From Tethya wilhelma (Eukaryota; Porifera; Demospongiae; Tethyida; Tethyidae), in contig CAXIPT010000002.1 of the NCBI GenBank assembly GCA_964030475.1, forward strand, positions 1,066,519-1,130,518: a DNA stretch of 64,000 nucleotides, given 5' to 3'. Within the stretch, counting starts at the first letter, position 1, and every line of letters begins with the position of its first letter. This document shows positions 1 through 11,849 of this stretch, in pieces. The notes under the pieces were generated by a model. That model was not told the DNA's origin and searched no databases. It saw only the letters and a list, made by a program, of their open reading frames with translations. A program made the translations under genes and the position numbers.

Positions 1-998
1 TCATACGTACGGTAGTACGTATAGTAGGAATGGGCCGAATGTCCCATAGATACAATACAAAATGTTTATGATTATAAAAATCTAGCAAAACAAAATTAAA
101 CCTTCAAACTTGCTCAGAGGCTCTCACTGACAGATTATCAATTGCCTGCAAGGCCTAAAACTCACAAAAATTTTCCTCGGCACTCGTAGAGAGCGCTAGT
201 GGGAAGCCACCATAGTGCCATTTTTGTTCTGCTAACGTACTTACTTACTTCCTAACTGACTTACTTGAAAAGGATTTCCAGAGAACCAGAATGTGTTGGG
301 CCAACTTTGACAGCACAAAGTAAGTTCTTTTCATAGGCATTCCTTGATACTCGTTTTCATCACAAATAAGCCTAAACAAAAACTAGAAAGGTTTGAAACT
401 TATAGTATATAAATTTATGTACTACAATTCAGCCATCTTTGTAGGTAGAGTTCAGAGGTCATTATCCACGTGGCATTTTTATGCGCATGCGCACTAGCCT
501 CTAGCATATTGAAGTGCATGTAGCTGCCACTCAAGCTTTTTGTAGGGACTAACCAGTCTCTGATAGTCTCCACACTGTAGTGTTGAAAAAAGTGAATGAA
601 CAAGTAGTAAAAATTTCAAAAAAATTAGTAGTGTAGGAATGGGCAGTGCGGTAAAAAGTATTGGAACAAGGCGTGTCTCAATTTCGGCACATGACTACTT
701 CATTTTTATATATACCCAACTCTTGGCTTGGCAGTCCAGTTTGAGTTTCCTGTCTGCTATAGTTTGCTCCACTGCTTAGCCTACTAATAATTATTAGTAG
801 AAATTTGAACCAATTAAGCTATGGCACTATTGTGACTGATCATTGCATGCATTTATGACACTTATAGGATCCTTACAAGGGATCAAGAATAAAAATGAAG
901 TAGTCATGTGCCGAAATTGAGACACGCCTTGTTCCAATACTTTTTACCGCACTGCCTATTCCTACACTACTAATTTTTTTGAAATTTTTACTACTTGT
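1..998 (+). mobile_element. Composite repeat R1, copy 1 (outer part plus foldback)
   Basis: An outer part of about 600 bp starts with a near-palindromic ACGTAC-rich end (TCATACGTACGGTAGTACGT) followed by TAGTAGGAATGGGCC. It is joined to a foldback at 600-998 whose two arms of about 105 bp are inverted copies (left arm begins acaagtagtaaaaat, right arm ends atttttactacttgt). The same junction recurs at 47578-48636 (+), 55702-56642 (-) and 61490-62450 (-). Truncated outer parts lie at 21622 (+) and 39780 (-), and a lone foldback at 31145. No transposase ORF is present, so it is non-autonomous. The outer part carries an NRF-1-like palindrome at 482-493. Confidence 0.85.
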
Positions 999-1270
999 AA
1001 TATTATTATTAAGTACAAAATTCAAACCGGCATGCAATTAGTTTATAAAATTTGGTCGCTCAGTAATGGCAAACAAGCACACATACACACATAATAATAC
1101 ACACATGCACACACGTACACATGTACATACATTCACAAAATCTAGATCAGGAAATTTTCGTTGCTAAACTTTTTTCGTCTATGACCACTACTGACAAAAT
1201 TAAACACGGTGAAAATTTACTTTAGTATAATTATATCTGTAAATGAAATTGCCTGACGAAAGTTAGGTCT

Positions 1271-3079
1271 TCATAATTCTTGATTATTAGCTAAGTTGAA
1301 AGCATCAACAGGTAATCCAAAATGGGAAGGCGGAGGGCAATCATCTTCCAGCTGTTCATAGTCTTTTCTTTTGCAATATCTCACACATTCGGCTATTTTT
1401 GCCAAACATTTCTTTGGAATTAGGAAGTGATAAGACAAGGCAACGACTCCATATATTGGTGGTATGACAAACAAAGGATATGCAGCCCTGTACCACTGTG
1501 AATATATTCTTTCGGGGTCTATGAATCGAGAGAGTCCGAATGCCAAAATGCCATAACTCAAGAAACCAAGGAAACTTAGGAAGAGAACATCTATTACAAC
1601 ATAGACCTGTTCTTTATAGGGCCTTACAATCATAACCAATAGAGCTAAACATATTGTAAAAGTTCCACCTAATGCATAGTAAAATGGGCTAGTGACGAGT
1701 GCAAATACGATTAGGTTTAACAATCTAAGGCCAAGATAGATTGCTGAAAAGTACCTGCAGTCATATGGAGTAGTCTTGAAGCAACCTTGATATGAGTCCA
1801 TAAATATATGCAGTGCATTGCTGTGGAAATGGATGAAGTTAAGAAACTTGTGAAAGCACCGCGAGGGGTAGAGACTCAGAAGGAGAAGTGGTAGGACATT
1901 GAAGATAGAGAACATTACCAGTGCCAGTATGGCATAGGGTTTGTGCTCTGGTCCAAAGTACACCATTGACCCATTGTAGTAGTGGTGAAGGTCAGCCATG
2001 CTAGTACCATTGACATCGTAAAAGGTGACTGGTGTGAGAATATCGATGGAAATGTTTGCTATCTTGACGTACGATAGTATGAGAAACAAGACAAATGCAT
2101 CAACGAGAGAAGAACGGATGTCCCATTTTCTTCGCACAAGAGCAAACATTTTGTAGAAAGGACTCCATAGACGAATAATGAGAGTGTATTTAGTGTGTAG
2201 ATGGGCAAATACAAATGTGAAGATGATAAGTACTAGTGGGTAGATGGCAACTGCATACTCTAGTGAAAACATTTGTAGAGTAGTGGCATTAGGATGCAAA
2301 CAGAAGGGAGGATACACTCCGTACAAAATATCCAAGTTCCATATTGAATAAAAAAAACTCATGATCTTTATTGTATTAAGATACTTTCCACTATTTGCTG
2401 CCGTTTGCCTCATTTGAATAGGAGCTGCAATAAGCTGACTGGCTAATATGTAAGTGTTGAATACACCTGACGTGATCCTTATTCGAAATAGAAGAACAAA
2501 TATGTACAAAAATGTTATAGGAAGATATGAGATGGCTATATATTTGAGCCAGTTGTACTTGTAATCATGATGACATTCTACACAAGAAACACTGTAAGTG
2601 TACAAAGCTGGAGCATAGTTTGGCTGACAATTGCCACAATTTTGTCCTGTCCTGTGTACCGAGTGTTGGTTACTATTACATTCAGGATCTGACTCATTAT
2701 CTGTAGAAGAGACTGAGCCTAAGTAATGAGAGACATCTAAGAAGTCACACCTGTAAATGCAGTGGCCAACCAGAGTCCTGTTGTACTTCTCACTGTAAGT
2801 CATACAGAAGCACGGAAGCAGCCATACGATGAGGGCACCACTTTTGTTATATTCACAGTGCACTATTCCATTCAAGTTGTCTCCACATTCACAACTTGTA
2901 TTATCCTTCATTACAGCCCATGGCTCTCCCTGACACTGTGGGTGATTGATGTGTTTCCCATTAATTGACTTGTCTTTCAAGAGTTCAGAATTGAGTTCAG
3001 AGGTAGAGCTATGTGCTAACAGAAAGATTAGTATCAGCAATTTCGATAGCACCTGCTTGCAAAGCATTTCTACAGTCAC
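1271..3079 (-). CDS. Single-exon, cysteine-rich, multi-span membrane protein
   Basis: A 602-residue ORF without introns. Residues 5-27 are a hydrophobic signal peptide. The ectodomain to about residue 170 is Cys-rich, has N-glycosylation sequons, and ends in a CGNC motif followed by CVEC. About nine or ten hydrophobic segments follow from residue 180 to 575, then a short charged tail. The order CG-x-C / C-x2-C / first span, the LSY-x-K segment in a later span and the loop before the R-x2-N/V-x3-F span match the C-terminal third of the gene at 48788-54160, so the two are relatives (seen in sequence). I know this architecture only as uncharacterised sponge proteins; ligand and role are unknown. 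Start at 3079 is the first Met; Met5 at 3067 is equally possible. Confidence 0.85.
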   Translation of the reverse strand: MTVEMLCKQVLSKLLILIFLLAHSSTSELNSELLKDKSINGKHINHPQCQGEPWAVMKDNTSCECGDNLNGIVHCEYNKSGALIVWLLPCFCMTYSEKYNRTLVGHCIYRCDFLDVSHYLGSVSSTDNESDPECNSNQHSVHRTGQNCGNCQPNYAPALYTYSVSCVECHHDYKYNWLKYIAISYLPITFLYIFVLLFRIRITSGVFNTYILASQLIAAPIQMRQTAANSGKYLNTIKIMSFFYSIWNLDILYGVYPPFCLHPNATTLQMFSLEYAVAIYPLVLIIFTFVFAHLHTKYTLIIRLWSPFYKMFALVRRKWDIRSSLVDAFVLFLILSYVKIANISIDILTPVTFYDVNGTSMADLHHYYNGSMVYFGPEHKPYAILALVMFSIFNVLPLLLLSLYPSRCFHKFLNFIHFHSNALHIFMDSYQGCFKTTPYDCRYFSAIYLGLRLLNLIVFALVTSPFYYALGGTFTICLALLVMIVRPYKEQVYVVIDVLFLSFLGFLSYGILAFGLSRFIDPERIYSQWYRAAYPLFVIPPIYGVVALSYHFLIPKKCLAKIAECVRYCKRKDYEQLEDDCPPPSHFGLPVDAFNLANNQEL

Positions 3080-3109
3080 AGTATCTTTTTTTCTACAGCA
3101 CTAAGTAAC

Positions 3110-3726
3110 TTAGAACAATAACTCTTTATGGAAAAATAATTATGTAGCTAACATCTAGTTATACATAAATGAAGTTCCAAAATTAATGCAAAATTATATT
3201 GAATACAAACAGCAAAGCCAACAATGAAACTTGAAACATAAACATTGACTAAAAGCATATAAGTGCATAGTATTTATCTTTAGAAAGGTTACATAAACAT
3301 AATAACTAAAATTTATGCACATAATATTATAGACAGTTGTGTGAGCAGGCATTGGGAGGGTTCCTTTAGGTTGGGGATTAAGATCATTGAATTTTTTGGC
3401 AACACAATGCTATAATACACATAATAGACTGGCAAGAGTAAACAAAAAGCAATGGGTTAATGTCATAGCACAATTATTATGTAAAATCTTTTGTTTTTTC
3501 CCTTATTCGAACAGTTTTTATAACTTAGATCTAATTACTGAAGCTCATAAGCCTAATCAAGAAGCTTAGATCTAAGTTTTGAATACTGCTTAAATTTCAG
3601 AATCTGGGCCTGGGGAAATGTTTTAAATCTTATCTACACCTTGTTTTGCATAATAATAAAAAGGGGACCCATTTGATTTTAACTCCAATGAATGATACCA
3701 AGAATGCATTTGTGACTGGTGGTATA
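3110..3726. other. Intergenic, nothing recognised
   Basis: AT-rich sequence upstream of the 602-residue gene. It should contain that gene's promoter, but I see no convincing TATA box or conserved motif. Short ORFs here have no recognisable product. Confidence 0.5.
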
Positions 3727-3888
3727 TCTAGTTGGCGTATAGCCAGCCCCTTACACACACACCCGTGTGCATGTAATGAGCTGGCTACGCCAGACTAGAA
3801 TGTATCATGGTACACAAGGCAATGGCTAGTCTAGTGTAGCCATGCAGCCCCACGTGTGTGTAAGGGCTGGCTACGCCAGACTAGGCAT
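3727..3888. mobile_element. Small foldback element (MITE-like)
   Basis: The left arm (ctagttggcgtatagccag, 3727 onward) and the right arm (ggctggctacgccagacta, ending near 3887) are inverted copies of about 35 bp. Both run on into a CA/GT-rich stretch. A third copy of the motif ctggctacgccagactag sits inside at about 3781. No coding capacity. Confidence 0.65.
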
Positions 3889-4092
3889 TGGCAATTCCAC
3901 AACACAAAATGGCCTACCGATTATAAGGGTTTTTTTGGAAAGTTATGTACTACAGATTAAGGAACCAATTCAATGAAGCACATTAAAGTTAATTGACCTC
4001 CCTCATTTAGGTAAATGTATGTTTTAAGTAGTTTTTGCTTTAGTGTTAATTGATTCTTGATACAAGAGTTACTATAATGTAATGCTCAGATG

Positions 4093-4181
4093 TGCCTCAT
4101 TCCCAGGCCCCTCTTTGTATATCAATTTTGAAGGAAATCAGTATTCACGAGAGATGGAGGAACCTCCATGGGAACGAGGCA
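4093..4181. mobile_element. Small inverted-repeat element with TGCCTCATTCCCA ends
   Basis: tgcctcattccca at 4093 and tgggaacgaggca at 4169-4181 are near-perfect inverted ends. Related ends occur at 9471, 17270 and 39709, which suggests one MITE family. I see no clear target duplication here. Confidence 0.45.
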
Positions 4182-4522
4182 GTCCATGCAGTCCAATAGA
4201 TCCTACCTCTTCAGACAGCACTAAAAGGTGCCTGGGGGTCTAGGTACACATTTTGTGCCTATTTCAGTTGGATATTGGGTCAAGACATTGTGAAACTCAA
4301 ATAAAATATAATTGGTTCTGGCCATTTTTAGTAGGAACGCAGTCAAATTTTCTAGACCCCTCTACCCCTGCTAAATCCTGACACGTCTTTCACTTCACCA
4401 GCAAAAAGATTATGGCAGTGTGGATACATTTGTAGTTTACCAGCACATAATATCATTCTTTGTACAAATATTCTTTAGTTAGCTACCTGGCATTTGACAG
4501 GCTCAGAGATTTAAGTTTGGTA

Positions 4523-4943
4523 CTATAGTCTGGTGCCCCAGACCCTTTCCAATTATTAGTAGGTGGGACAGGCGCTAGGAAAGGGGAGGAGAAAGAAGGG
4601 AAAGGAAAGGGTCTGGCAAAAGCCTAGGCCAGCACGGATCGCTGGAATGCAATTAAAGATTCACAGAAGCCATGTGCTACAACCACAACTAAACCTCTAA
4701 ATAAACAGTTTGCAAGTGGAGCATACCTACATGCGGTTGGTTGTAAACTGGGGGCACTACTATGTAATTTTGGTTACAACATCCTTGTCTTGCCGAGCGA
4801 ACCTAAAATCGGTTGTCGATCCGTGCTATATAGGTCTAAGCTTTTACCAGACCCTTTCCAAACCCTTCTTACTCTTCCACTCATTTCCTGTCCCGCTTAC
4901 TAACAACAATTTGGAAACTGAGGGTCTGGGCACCAGACTATAG
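4523..4943. mobile_element. MITE with long inverted ends (CTATAGTCTGGTGCCC)
   Basis: ctatagtctggtgccc at 4523 pairs with gggcaccagactatag at 4928-4943. Similarity continues inwards for about 110 bp (cagaccctttcc / ggaaagggtctgg). The element is 421 bp and has no transposase. A diverged fragment of the same end is seen near 32760-32805. Confidence 0.7.
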
Positions 4944-5098
4944 TTTAGTACAGCATCACACGTTATATAAACTGTCATACTACTAAGTTGACAATCACAG
5001 TAGGTAGTGTATAAAGAGTACCTTGGGGGGCAGTGCCGCACAGAGCAACACTGTCACTAGACTCGTATCTGTGCCGGTACACCTGTATCTTCATCAGC

Positions 5099-5258
5099 AA
5101 GGTTCAAGGTTCATCATATTATCTACACCATTGCGCATGCGCAAAACTAAAGTTTAACGTATAAAAAGCCACAGCTTGCTCAAGTTTGATCGAGGTGATA
5201 GGCATAGAGGACTCCGGCTTCGGCTCTGAGAATAGATTTAAAAATCTGTTCACTACAA
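5099..5258 (+). promoter_or_regulatory. Promoter of paralogue A, 5' block
   Basis: In order: a DR1-type direct repeat inside AAGGTTCAAGGTTCAT (5099-5114), an NRF-1-like palindrome TGCGCATGCGCA (5132-5143) and a TATAAAAAG box (5160-5168), about 100 bp before the ATG at 5259. The same 16-mer lies upstream of paralogue B at 16140-16155. Function is inferred from motif and position only. Confidence 0.55.
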
Positions 5259-6529
5259 ATGGCGGCTAGTAGGGTGCGCTTCAGGTGGTCAGGAGAGGAT
5301 AACAAGAAACCTGAACAAGTGCTCTTGTGTGGTTCCTTTGATGACTGGAAAAACAAAAAAGCCTTGGACAAAGTGTAAGCTTATTTGTTGATCAGGGCAT
5401 GATCTAATACATAAATTTTGTAGCAAATTCTATTTGGATTTCTTCACAGTGTTGGGAATGGCTTTGAGACTTACTTATCACTTGAGGCAGGCAAGGAATA
5501 CCAGTACAAGTACATTGTGGACGGAGAATGGATGTGCAATTCAAAGGAGGTACCACACTGCTCATATAACACCTTTCACACTTATACTTGTCATTCATTC
5601 AGTTTCGTTATATTCACTTTAATAAGCCAACACAGAGAAATGAAGATGGTGTTGTGAATAATGTCATTACTGTGCCTGCTGGTAGGTCTCAAACTTAATA
5701 CACAAAAGACGCTTTAGTTTTATTATCTTTATACTTGTTGTCATTATTACTGTTGTGCATATACAGACAAGTCTGGCAGAGAAGAGAACGATAGTGAAGT
5801 GTACTATGATCCAGTAGCTCGTCTCAAGAAAAAGATGACACCAGTAGCAAGAAGAACAAGATCAAGAGTGAAATGTAAGAGTTTATATGCACAGTAAAAA
5901 AATCTAAACACTATAGATGTTCATGTTGCACAATAATAATTGCAGAAAGTATAAGAACCAGGTGCTGAGGGACCCATACATCTATCAGATTATATCTTTC
6001 ATGCATGTATACCCCATGCATGCATGCTATAAAATGACATAATATGATATATACTCATATCACATAACATCATGCATTATCTGATTGGTAAAGGGTTGAA
6101 AATTTCCATGGAGCTTTGAGCTGAAAGTTTGTTAAGGAGTCATGCAGATTGTCGGGTTGTAGGTTAACAGCAATTAATTTAGATCACAAATAACGGTGGA
6201 ACATGCATACATACAAATTTAATGCTATTGGAAACAACGGGAGAGTTTTCTAATAATGCATACACAACTGAGTGTCAAATTAGTAAACTTTGATGAATTT
6301 GCATTTAGCTATTTTAAAATTAACCATTCAATGGGTGTGTGCATGCACTTTAACAATTATTCAACAATTTGTCTGTCAATTAAATTACTTCCTAAGTATA
6401 TGGTACGACATTTTCAGTTAAAGCTGATTGTATTTCATATATACAATGCTTGTTATTAATTTTTTTACAGCAAAGAGTGATGACAAAGTTTCACTTGCTC
6501 CCATTGAATGTGTCAGTATTCCTGAAGAA
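5259..6529 (+). CDS. Paralogue A, 5' block: AMPK-beta-type glycogen-binding module (5 exons)
   Basis: Exons 5259-5374, 5450-5549, 5636-5681, 5767-5874 and 6471-6529 splice in frame with GT-AG borders to 143 codons. Residues 4-87 match the AMPK1_CBM/CBM48 glycogen-binding fold: GSFDDW, then QYKYIVDGEW, then NNVITV. The two tryptophans, the lysine and the asparagine that contact sugar in AMPK beta are all present. A basic linker rich in Lys/Arg and a short acidic piece ending CVSIPEE follow. Exon sizes 100, 46 and 108 are identical in paralogue B. The last exon leaves phase 0, but the Death exon at 12941 enters in phase 1, so the two blocks cannot be joined without an unseen exon of length 3n+1. 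The block may continue through such an exon, or be a 3'-truncated gene. Confidence 0.75.
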
Positions 6530-6734
6530 GTAAGTTATAGTTTAGTGCATAGTGTATAATAATAATGGTTAGTTCATTTCTATCATTATTTGACTTGCTC
6601 ATGCTAATATTACTTTGATACTGTGCCCTAGCATGATGTTAAACACTGATTGATAAATTATAATCTTCACATTCCAATGTTGTCTCTACATCAAATTTTA
6701 TGATGTTTTGTTTTTGCCTTAAATTAATTTATAC

Positions 6735-9700
6735 AAGTCAGTAACAATGTTAGTCACATGTCTGCAACTTTATACTTTGACTGCCGGTCTAATAGTCTAT
6801 TTCATTATAATTATGTGCATGTCTATGTAACATTGTAATTTTAACGACAGCTACACACAGATGATAATAACCTCGTACATACACCTGCCATGGACAGTAA
6901 TTATGTGTTTTGACAAAATCGTAAGATCTGGAAACTATGAGAACTACGATGTCTCACCGCAGCAGTACCACTGATGCTTATCAATAATTCGTGCTTACTA
7001 CAACTGTTGAGCACAATAAAGATCAAAAGAGATGTATTGATAAGCATTGCTTGACCCTCTTTCATAGATTTATCATTCAGTTTTATATTTAAGAATAGAG
7101 AAGTGAATAATTATTGTGTTGGGTTCACCTTTATTAATCACAAGTCAGCCTCGATCAGTTTTTGAAACCCTTATTAGTTTTCTCAGCTGAGTTAAATTTC
7201 CAAAGCTAGCATTATTTTAATCCTAATGTTGGTTCTAAAGAATTGAGATTGAAACGGCTTTGAATTCATCCACCATTCTTTGTAACTGCCTTAGGCATTA
7301 TTATATGAAGAGCACTGAAATTGCCAGCATTTTGATTTTCTTTGTGCACATTATGCATAATTATGCACACATGTGCACATGTATTAAAAGAGTTGTACTT
7401 GTGTATTATACAGTCAGTCAATAGCTTGCTTTTGACTAGCAGTCTATAGCGCTGCGCAATGCTCTACCTCATGTATGTCTACGTGACATTGTAACGTAGA
7501 CGTTTAACCACAGCTACACACAGAGGGCAGTCACTTGATGAAACTGGAAAAACAGGTTTAGATGAAATCCTACGATTTGGCCATTACAGGAATTATATTG
7601 TGACTCAGTGTTGCGGTATTACTCACAGGTTATCATTCTAGCTTACTACAACTGACTAAGCAAAATTAAAACCAGAGTAAATGTACTTATAAGCATTGCT
7701 AGACCCTTGCCTTTCTTATCCATGGATTTAATTCAGTTCTATATTTGGTTATTTTTGGAGTTTGAGTCAGCTTTATTTATATCAGCTACTACCTTTAACA
7801 GTTATTAAAATCCATGTTGTTTGTGCCGCAAAATATAATCCTAAAGCTAGTATAATAATTATCATCTCATTGTTCTAAAGAATCGAGATTGAAACAGCTT
7901 CACATTCCGTTCTTTATAAATGTACAAAGCCTAGTTTCAGTACCATTTACAGTGAATGGCTTTGTGAAGGCAGTATAAGCTTGATTAATATTATATTTTT
8001 GTTATCACTCTGACCTAGGAATTGCATATTAAAATATTTTTAAAAAAGTAATAGGTTAGCCATCCAGCTACTTTACTAAAACATAAACCACTACATACAA
8101 CTTTGTGTGTATATTCATGCACCTATAAGCATAATAGTCTGGTGAATAAAGTACCTATAAGCTAACCTTGTTCCCATGCAGGCCTTCCCTGTGGTGCCTA
8201 TATAGTTTAGTTTGGGGAATACTGTTGATGGCAAATCGGTCAACAAGCTCTTTAGCATTATTTTATGGGTTAGACTTGTGGAAAAATTAATGATTCTGTC
8301 TAAGAAAGATTGCATGTGTATATACACATATAGTTATTTACAAAAGTGAAGAAAATAAAATAATAATAATTATTATTTAAGATGCACATAATAATAGTGG
8401 AATTTTGTAAACCTTACTATGGAACTACACCACCAACTATCTTGTGGGTCATCACCTGAGCAGAGTTTGGAGAATGAAGATTGAAAATCAGTGTAGACCT
8501 GCATGTGTATATATAAATTGTGGCTCTAAGGTTGACTCAAAGCCACCACATGATCAGATCAATTGATAGTTGTGTGCACTAGCATGTTAGTAGTGTATCC
8601 TATAGTGAAGCATGTGTTTGTTTGCTTATAGTGATGTGTTGTGTGCATGAGAGTTGAACATGTACCTAGTACGTATTATGTACTCAGTCAATAATAATAC
8701 GTATACTATAGCTTTATACTTTTGACTGGCAGTCTCAATGAATGCTCTACTTCATGCATATGTCTATACGTGATATTGTAATGTAGATGTTTAACCACAG
8801 CTACATACAGAGGGCAGACACCTGATAAACCTGAACAAAACCAGTTTTGATAAAAATCGTATGATTTGGCCCTTACAAGAATTGTTGTGAAGATGATTCT
8901 GCGCTGCGGTACTACTCACGGTTATCTTTCTAGCTTACTACAACTGACTAAGCAAAATTAAGACCAGAATAGATGTACCGATAAGCATCGCTTGTACCCT
9001 TGTCTTTTATTGCAGACTTTAGTCAGTTTTATATTTGGTAACGGAAAGGTTAATTATAGCAGATTCACCTTTATTCACCAGCTGCTGCCTTCAAAAATTT
9101 TTGAAGTCCATGTTGCCTAGCAAGGTGTAATCCCAAAGCTTGCAAGTTTCATGATTCTGAAGAATTGAGATTGAAACAGTTTCATGCTCCATTATTTGTT
9201 TCAGTATGTATCATTCACAGTGAGTGGCTTTGTCCAAGGCAGCAAGCTAGCTTCTGTTATTGCTATAGACTAGGTATGCATTTAGCAGTAATAATACTAT
9301 TGCATATAAACTTTATTGCCAGATTTTTTAATTGATTTTCTTTGCATACATGCGCACAATCTTCAATTAGAATGAAGTCAGGCTAACCATTTTACTAGAA
9401 CTTAAACCACTACATACAACTTTGTGGTTATTAATGCTCCTGTGTGGAGAATAATGCACGTATAATTTAGCCTCGTATCCAGGCCTTCTCCGCCGCTTCT
9501 CGGCACCTATTTTAGTTTGGGAAATGAAGATATAATTATTATTTCTTTTGCGACAAATCATATATCACTATATTATTTTGCTATGCTCACCATTGTATAG
9601 GTGGTTCTCAGCATGCTATATTATATCACATTTCAGTTGCCTTTCCATGCACTTTCTATGCTACACATGTACGAGTTAGATGTGTGTAATAAATTTCAAG

Positions 9701-10040
9701 CAAAATGATTTTGTTAGAGGAAAGTTGTATGTACATAATTATTGTATTCACAAAGACGAAGAAAGATCAATAATAGTTTTTTAAGATGCACATAGATAAA
9801 TTTTGTAAACCTTACTATGGAGCTACACCACCAACTATCTTGTGGGTCATCACCTGAGCATAGTTTGGAGAATGAAGATTGAAAATCAATGTGATTAGAC
9901 TGTTAGGTACCTTGTACGTATACAAATTGCGGCTTTAAGGTTGACTCAAAGCCACCGCGTGTTCAGATCTATTGATAGTTGTGTGCACTAGCGTGTAGTG
10001 TATCCTATAGCCGACAATGTCTTTGTTCACTCATGTGTTG
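6735..10040 (+). repeat. Intronic segmental repeat, about 1.3-kb unit, three copies
   Basis: Three diverged direct copies begin near 6735 (partial), 7405 and 8680. Shared landmarks are the cagctacacacagagggcag stretch (about 7513 and 8800), cttactacaactgactaagc (7641, 8933) and the segment cttgtgggtcatcacctgag (8441, 9839). A fourth copy lies in the matching intron of paralogue B at 17790-18760. The gene duplication therefore included this intron, and it has multiplied in A. No ORF or RNA fold recognised. Confidence 0.7.
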
Positions 10041-11140
10041 TGTGCAGTTGGCTTGCCCGAGTGTGAGTTCCTATTCGTGTGCATGACCCTTTTAATCCAA
10101 AAAGTTCGCATGACCTTAGTTTAAATCCATCATAGTAGTTTATGGTCACTGCATATGCTTTGTACAAAGGCATAAAAAATCAATAATAATAATAATAATT
10201 ATAGCACTACTATTATTGTTAACTCTGATAATCATTCAAATCTTTCGTGATATAATATTATATTTGTTAGCGTATGTACAGTTGTAGTGAAGTTTTTGTA
10301 CGCATTGCATAAAGTACGTAATGATCCAGAGCTAAGTCTTCTGTCTGTTTAAATCTGTGCATAGGGAGCACATTTTCATTTCACTGTCAGTTTTGAGAAA
10401 TGATTCCGAAACTTGCCATAGTTGGGACAACTTCTGAGTACTTATGGTTTGTAGATTTTGACAGGTTGTTAGGATTAAAGGGAAAGTACCAGGGAAAATC
10501 CAACTGGCTGTTCTGTGGTGTGTCAACATGTATCTGTCTGGTATATAGTAACCTGACATTGTGACTGGTCTTTGAAACAATGGGTGCTTTCTATGGTATT
10601 CATTTTCTTGTACTATAATTATTGCTTCAAGCCATACTTCAAAGGGGAAACAGAAACTTCTGTGAATTAACACATGATTGTATAATAATTATTATGGTGC
10701 AAAACCTTCATAAAATCTTTAAAGATTTGTCTTGTAATAATAAAATATAATGGCAGATTGATTCAGTTTCATTTTACCTATAGGCCTAGCTAGGCCAGAT
10801 TGCCAATGCTCTCTCAAATAATATGACTCATGATCAGTTTATTAAAGAATACACATCTTTTTATTTCAGTTTGAGTGAACCATCCTTATCTCCTCTTACT
10901 CCTTTAACACTCTTTGAGTGAGCTGTCCTTATCTTCTCTTTGTCAGTATTCTATTCTTTTAAGTGAGCCTGCATGTATTGCTCCTTCTCGTCGATATTCT
11001 AGTCACGATACCTTGGCCATCTTCTATCTCTTGTTGGCTTGCTTTGCAATATAATGAAGATGGTCTCTGCTTGTTTGTTCGATCAAAGTGTGGATAAGGC
11101 TGATTATGTACTTCATATTTCAACGCATTTCAGGAAATTA
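10041..11140. other. Intron or intergenic, weak similarity to paralogue B introns
   Basis: The piece near 10420-10530 (cttctgagtac, then gggaaagtaccagggaaaat) resembles B intron sequence at 19360-19440 and 20130-20200, next to B's mini-exons. I find no matching mini-exon here. The 113-codon minus ORF at 10332-10673 has no recognisable content. Confidence 0.4.
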
Positions 11141-11143
11141 TTT

Positions 11144-11485
11144 TGACAGACTGGTGTAATGAGTGCTTTAAATGCAGGAAAGGGCAAGTCAAAGTCCACC
11201 GCCAGACACGTACAGTCAGACAGAGGAGATGGTGACACTGAGCTAGCTCCTGTCAGTGGTGTTCCTCCGAGAGGCAGAGGTACAAGTGAATTGTGTGTGT
11301 GTGTGTGTGTGTGTTGACAGACTGATGTAATGAGTGCTTTAAATGCAGGAAAGGGCAAGTCAAAGTCCACCGCCAGACATGTACAGTCAGACAGAGGAGA
11401 TGGTGACACTGAGCTAGCTCCTGTCAGTGGTGTTCCTCTGAGAGGCAGAGGTATAAGTGAAGTGTGTAAATACCGTTTATGGTCA
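11144..11485 (+). repeat. Tandem duplication carrying a candidate 102-nt exon
   Basis: Two 171-bp copies start at 11144 and 11315. Each holds AG|GA...GAG|GT-bounded sequence (11178-11279 and 11349-11450) that is open in one phase-1-to-phase-1 frame and reads KGKSKSTARHVQSDRGDGD, then a Pro/Gly/Arg-rich end. The phase equals that of the Death-exon entry at 12941. The copies are nearly identical and separated by a (GT)n tract, so the duplication is young. No counterpart is seen in B, and use as an exon is unproven. Confidence 0.45.
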
Positions 11486-11849
11486 TGATTTCTCTATACT
11501 TTTCTGTTGCTGTAAACATGTAGAATCTGATGTCATCATTGTTTCCGACAATTCTTAAATACCCAAGTCTAGTTCGTGGCTGAAGCACCTTTGCTGAATT
11601 CATCTAAATTAATAACAAATTGTATACAGTGTACTATTGTTACTGTGTTTACTTAATGTTAGTGTTACTAGCATTAGATCCTGCATACAATACTGGTTTG
11701 CTGCTGGATACCTAAAGTTAGGTTCTTTTGGAAACTCATTGCCAAACTTAAACTGTCCATTAATGAACTTCCTGGAACAGCTCAAAGAAATTTAATTCTG
11801 CATGCAACCAGCAGACTTATTTGGTATGAGTTGCACTGTTACAGCAGAA

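Noticed and set aside
8400..8540. snoRNA in the conserved intron segment
   Set aside because: A GTGATGA-like C box can be read on the minus strand, but no paired D box or terminal stem is evident; conservation may simply reflect recent duplication.
11113..11409. 98-codon minus ORF with an internal repeat
   Set aside because: It is the antisense of the duplicated exon candidate and crosses the microsatellite.
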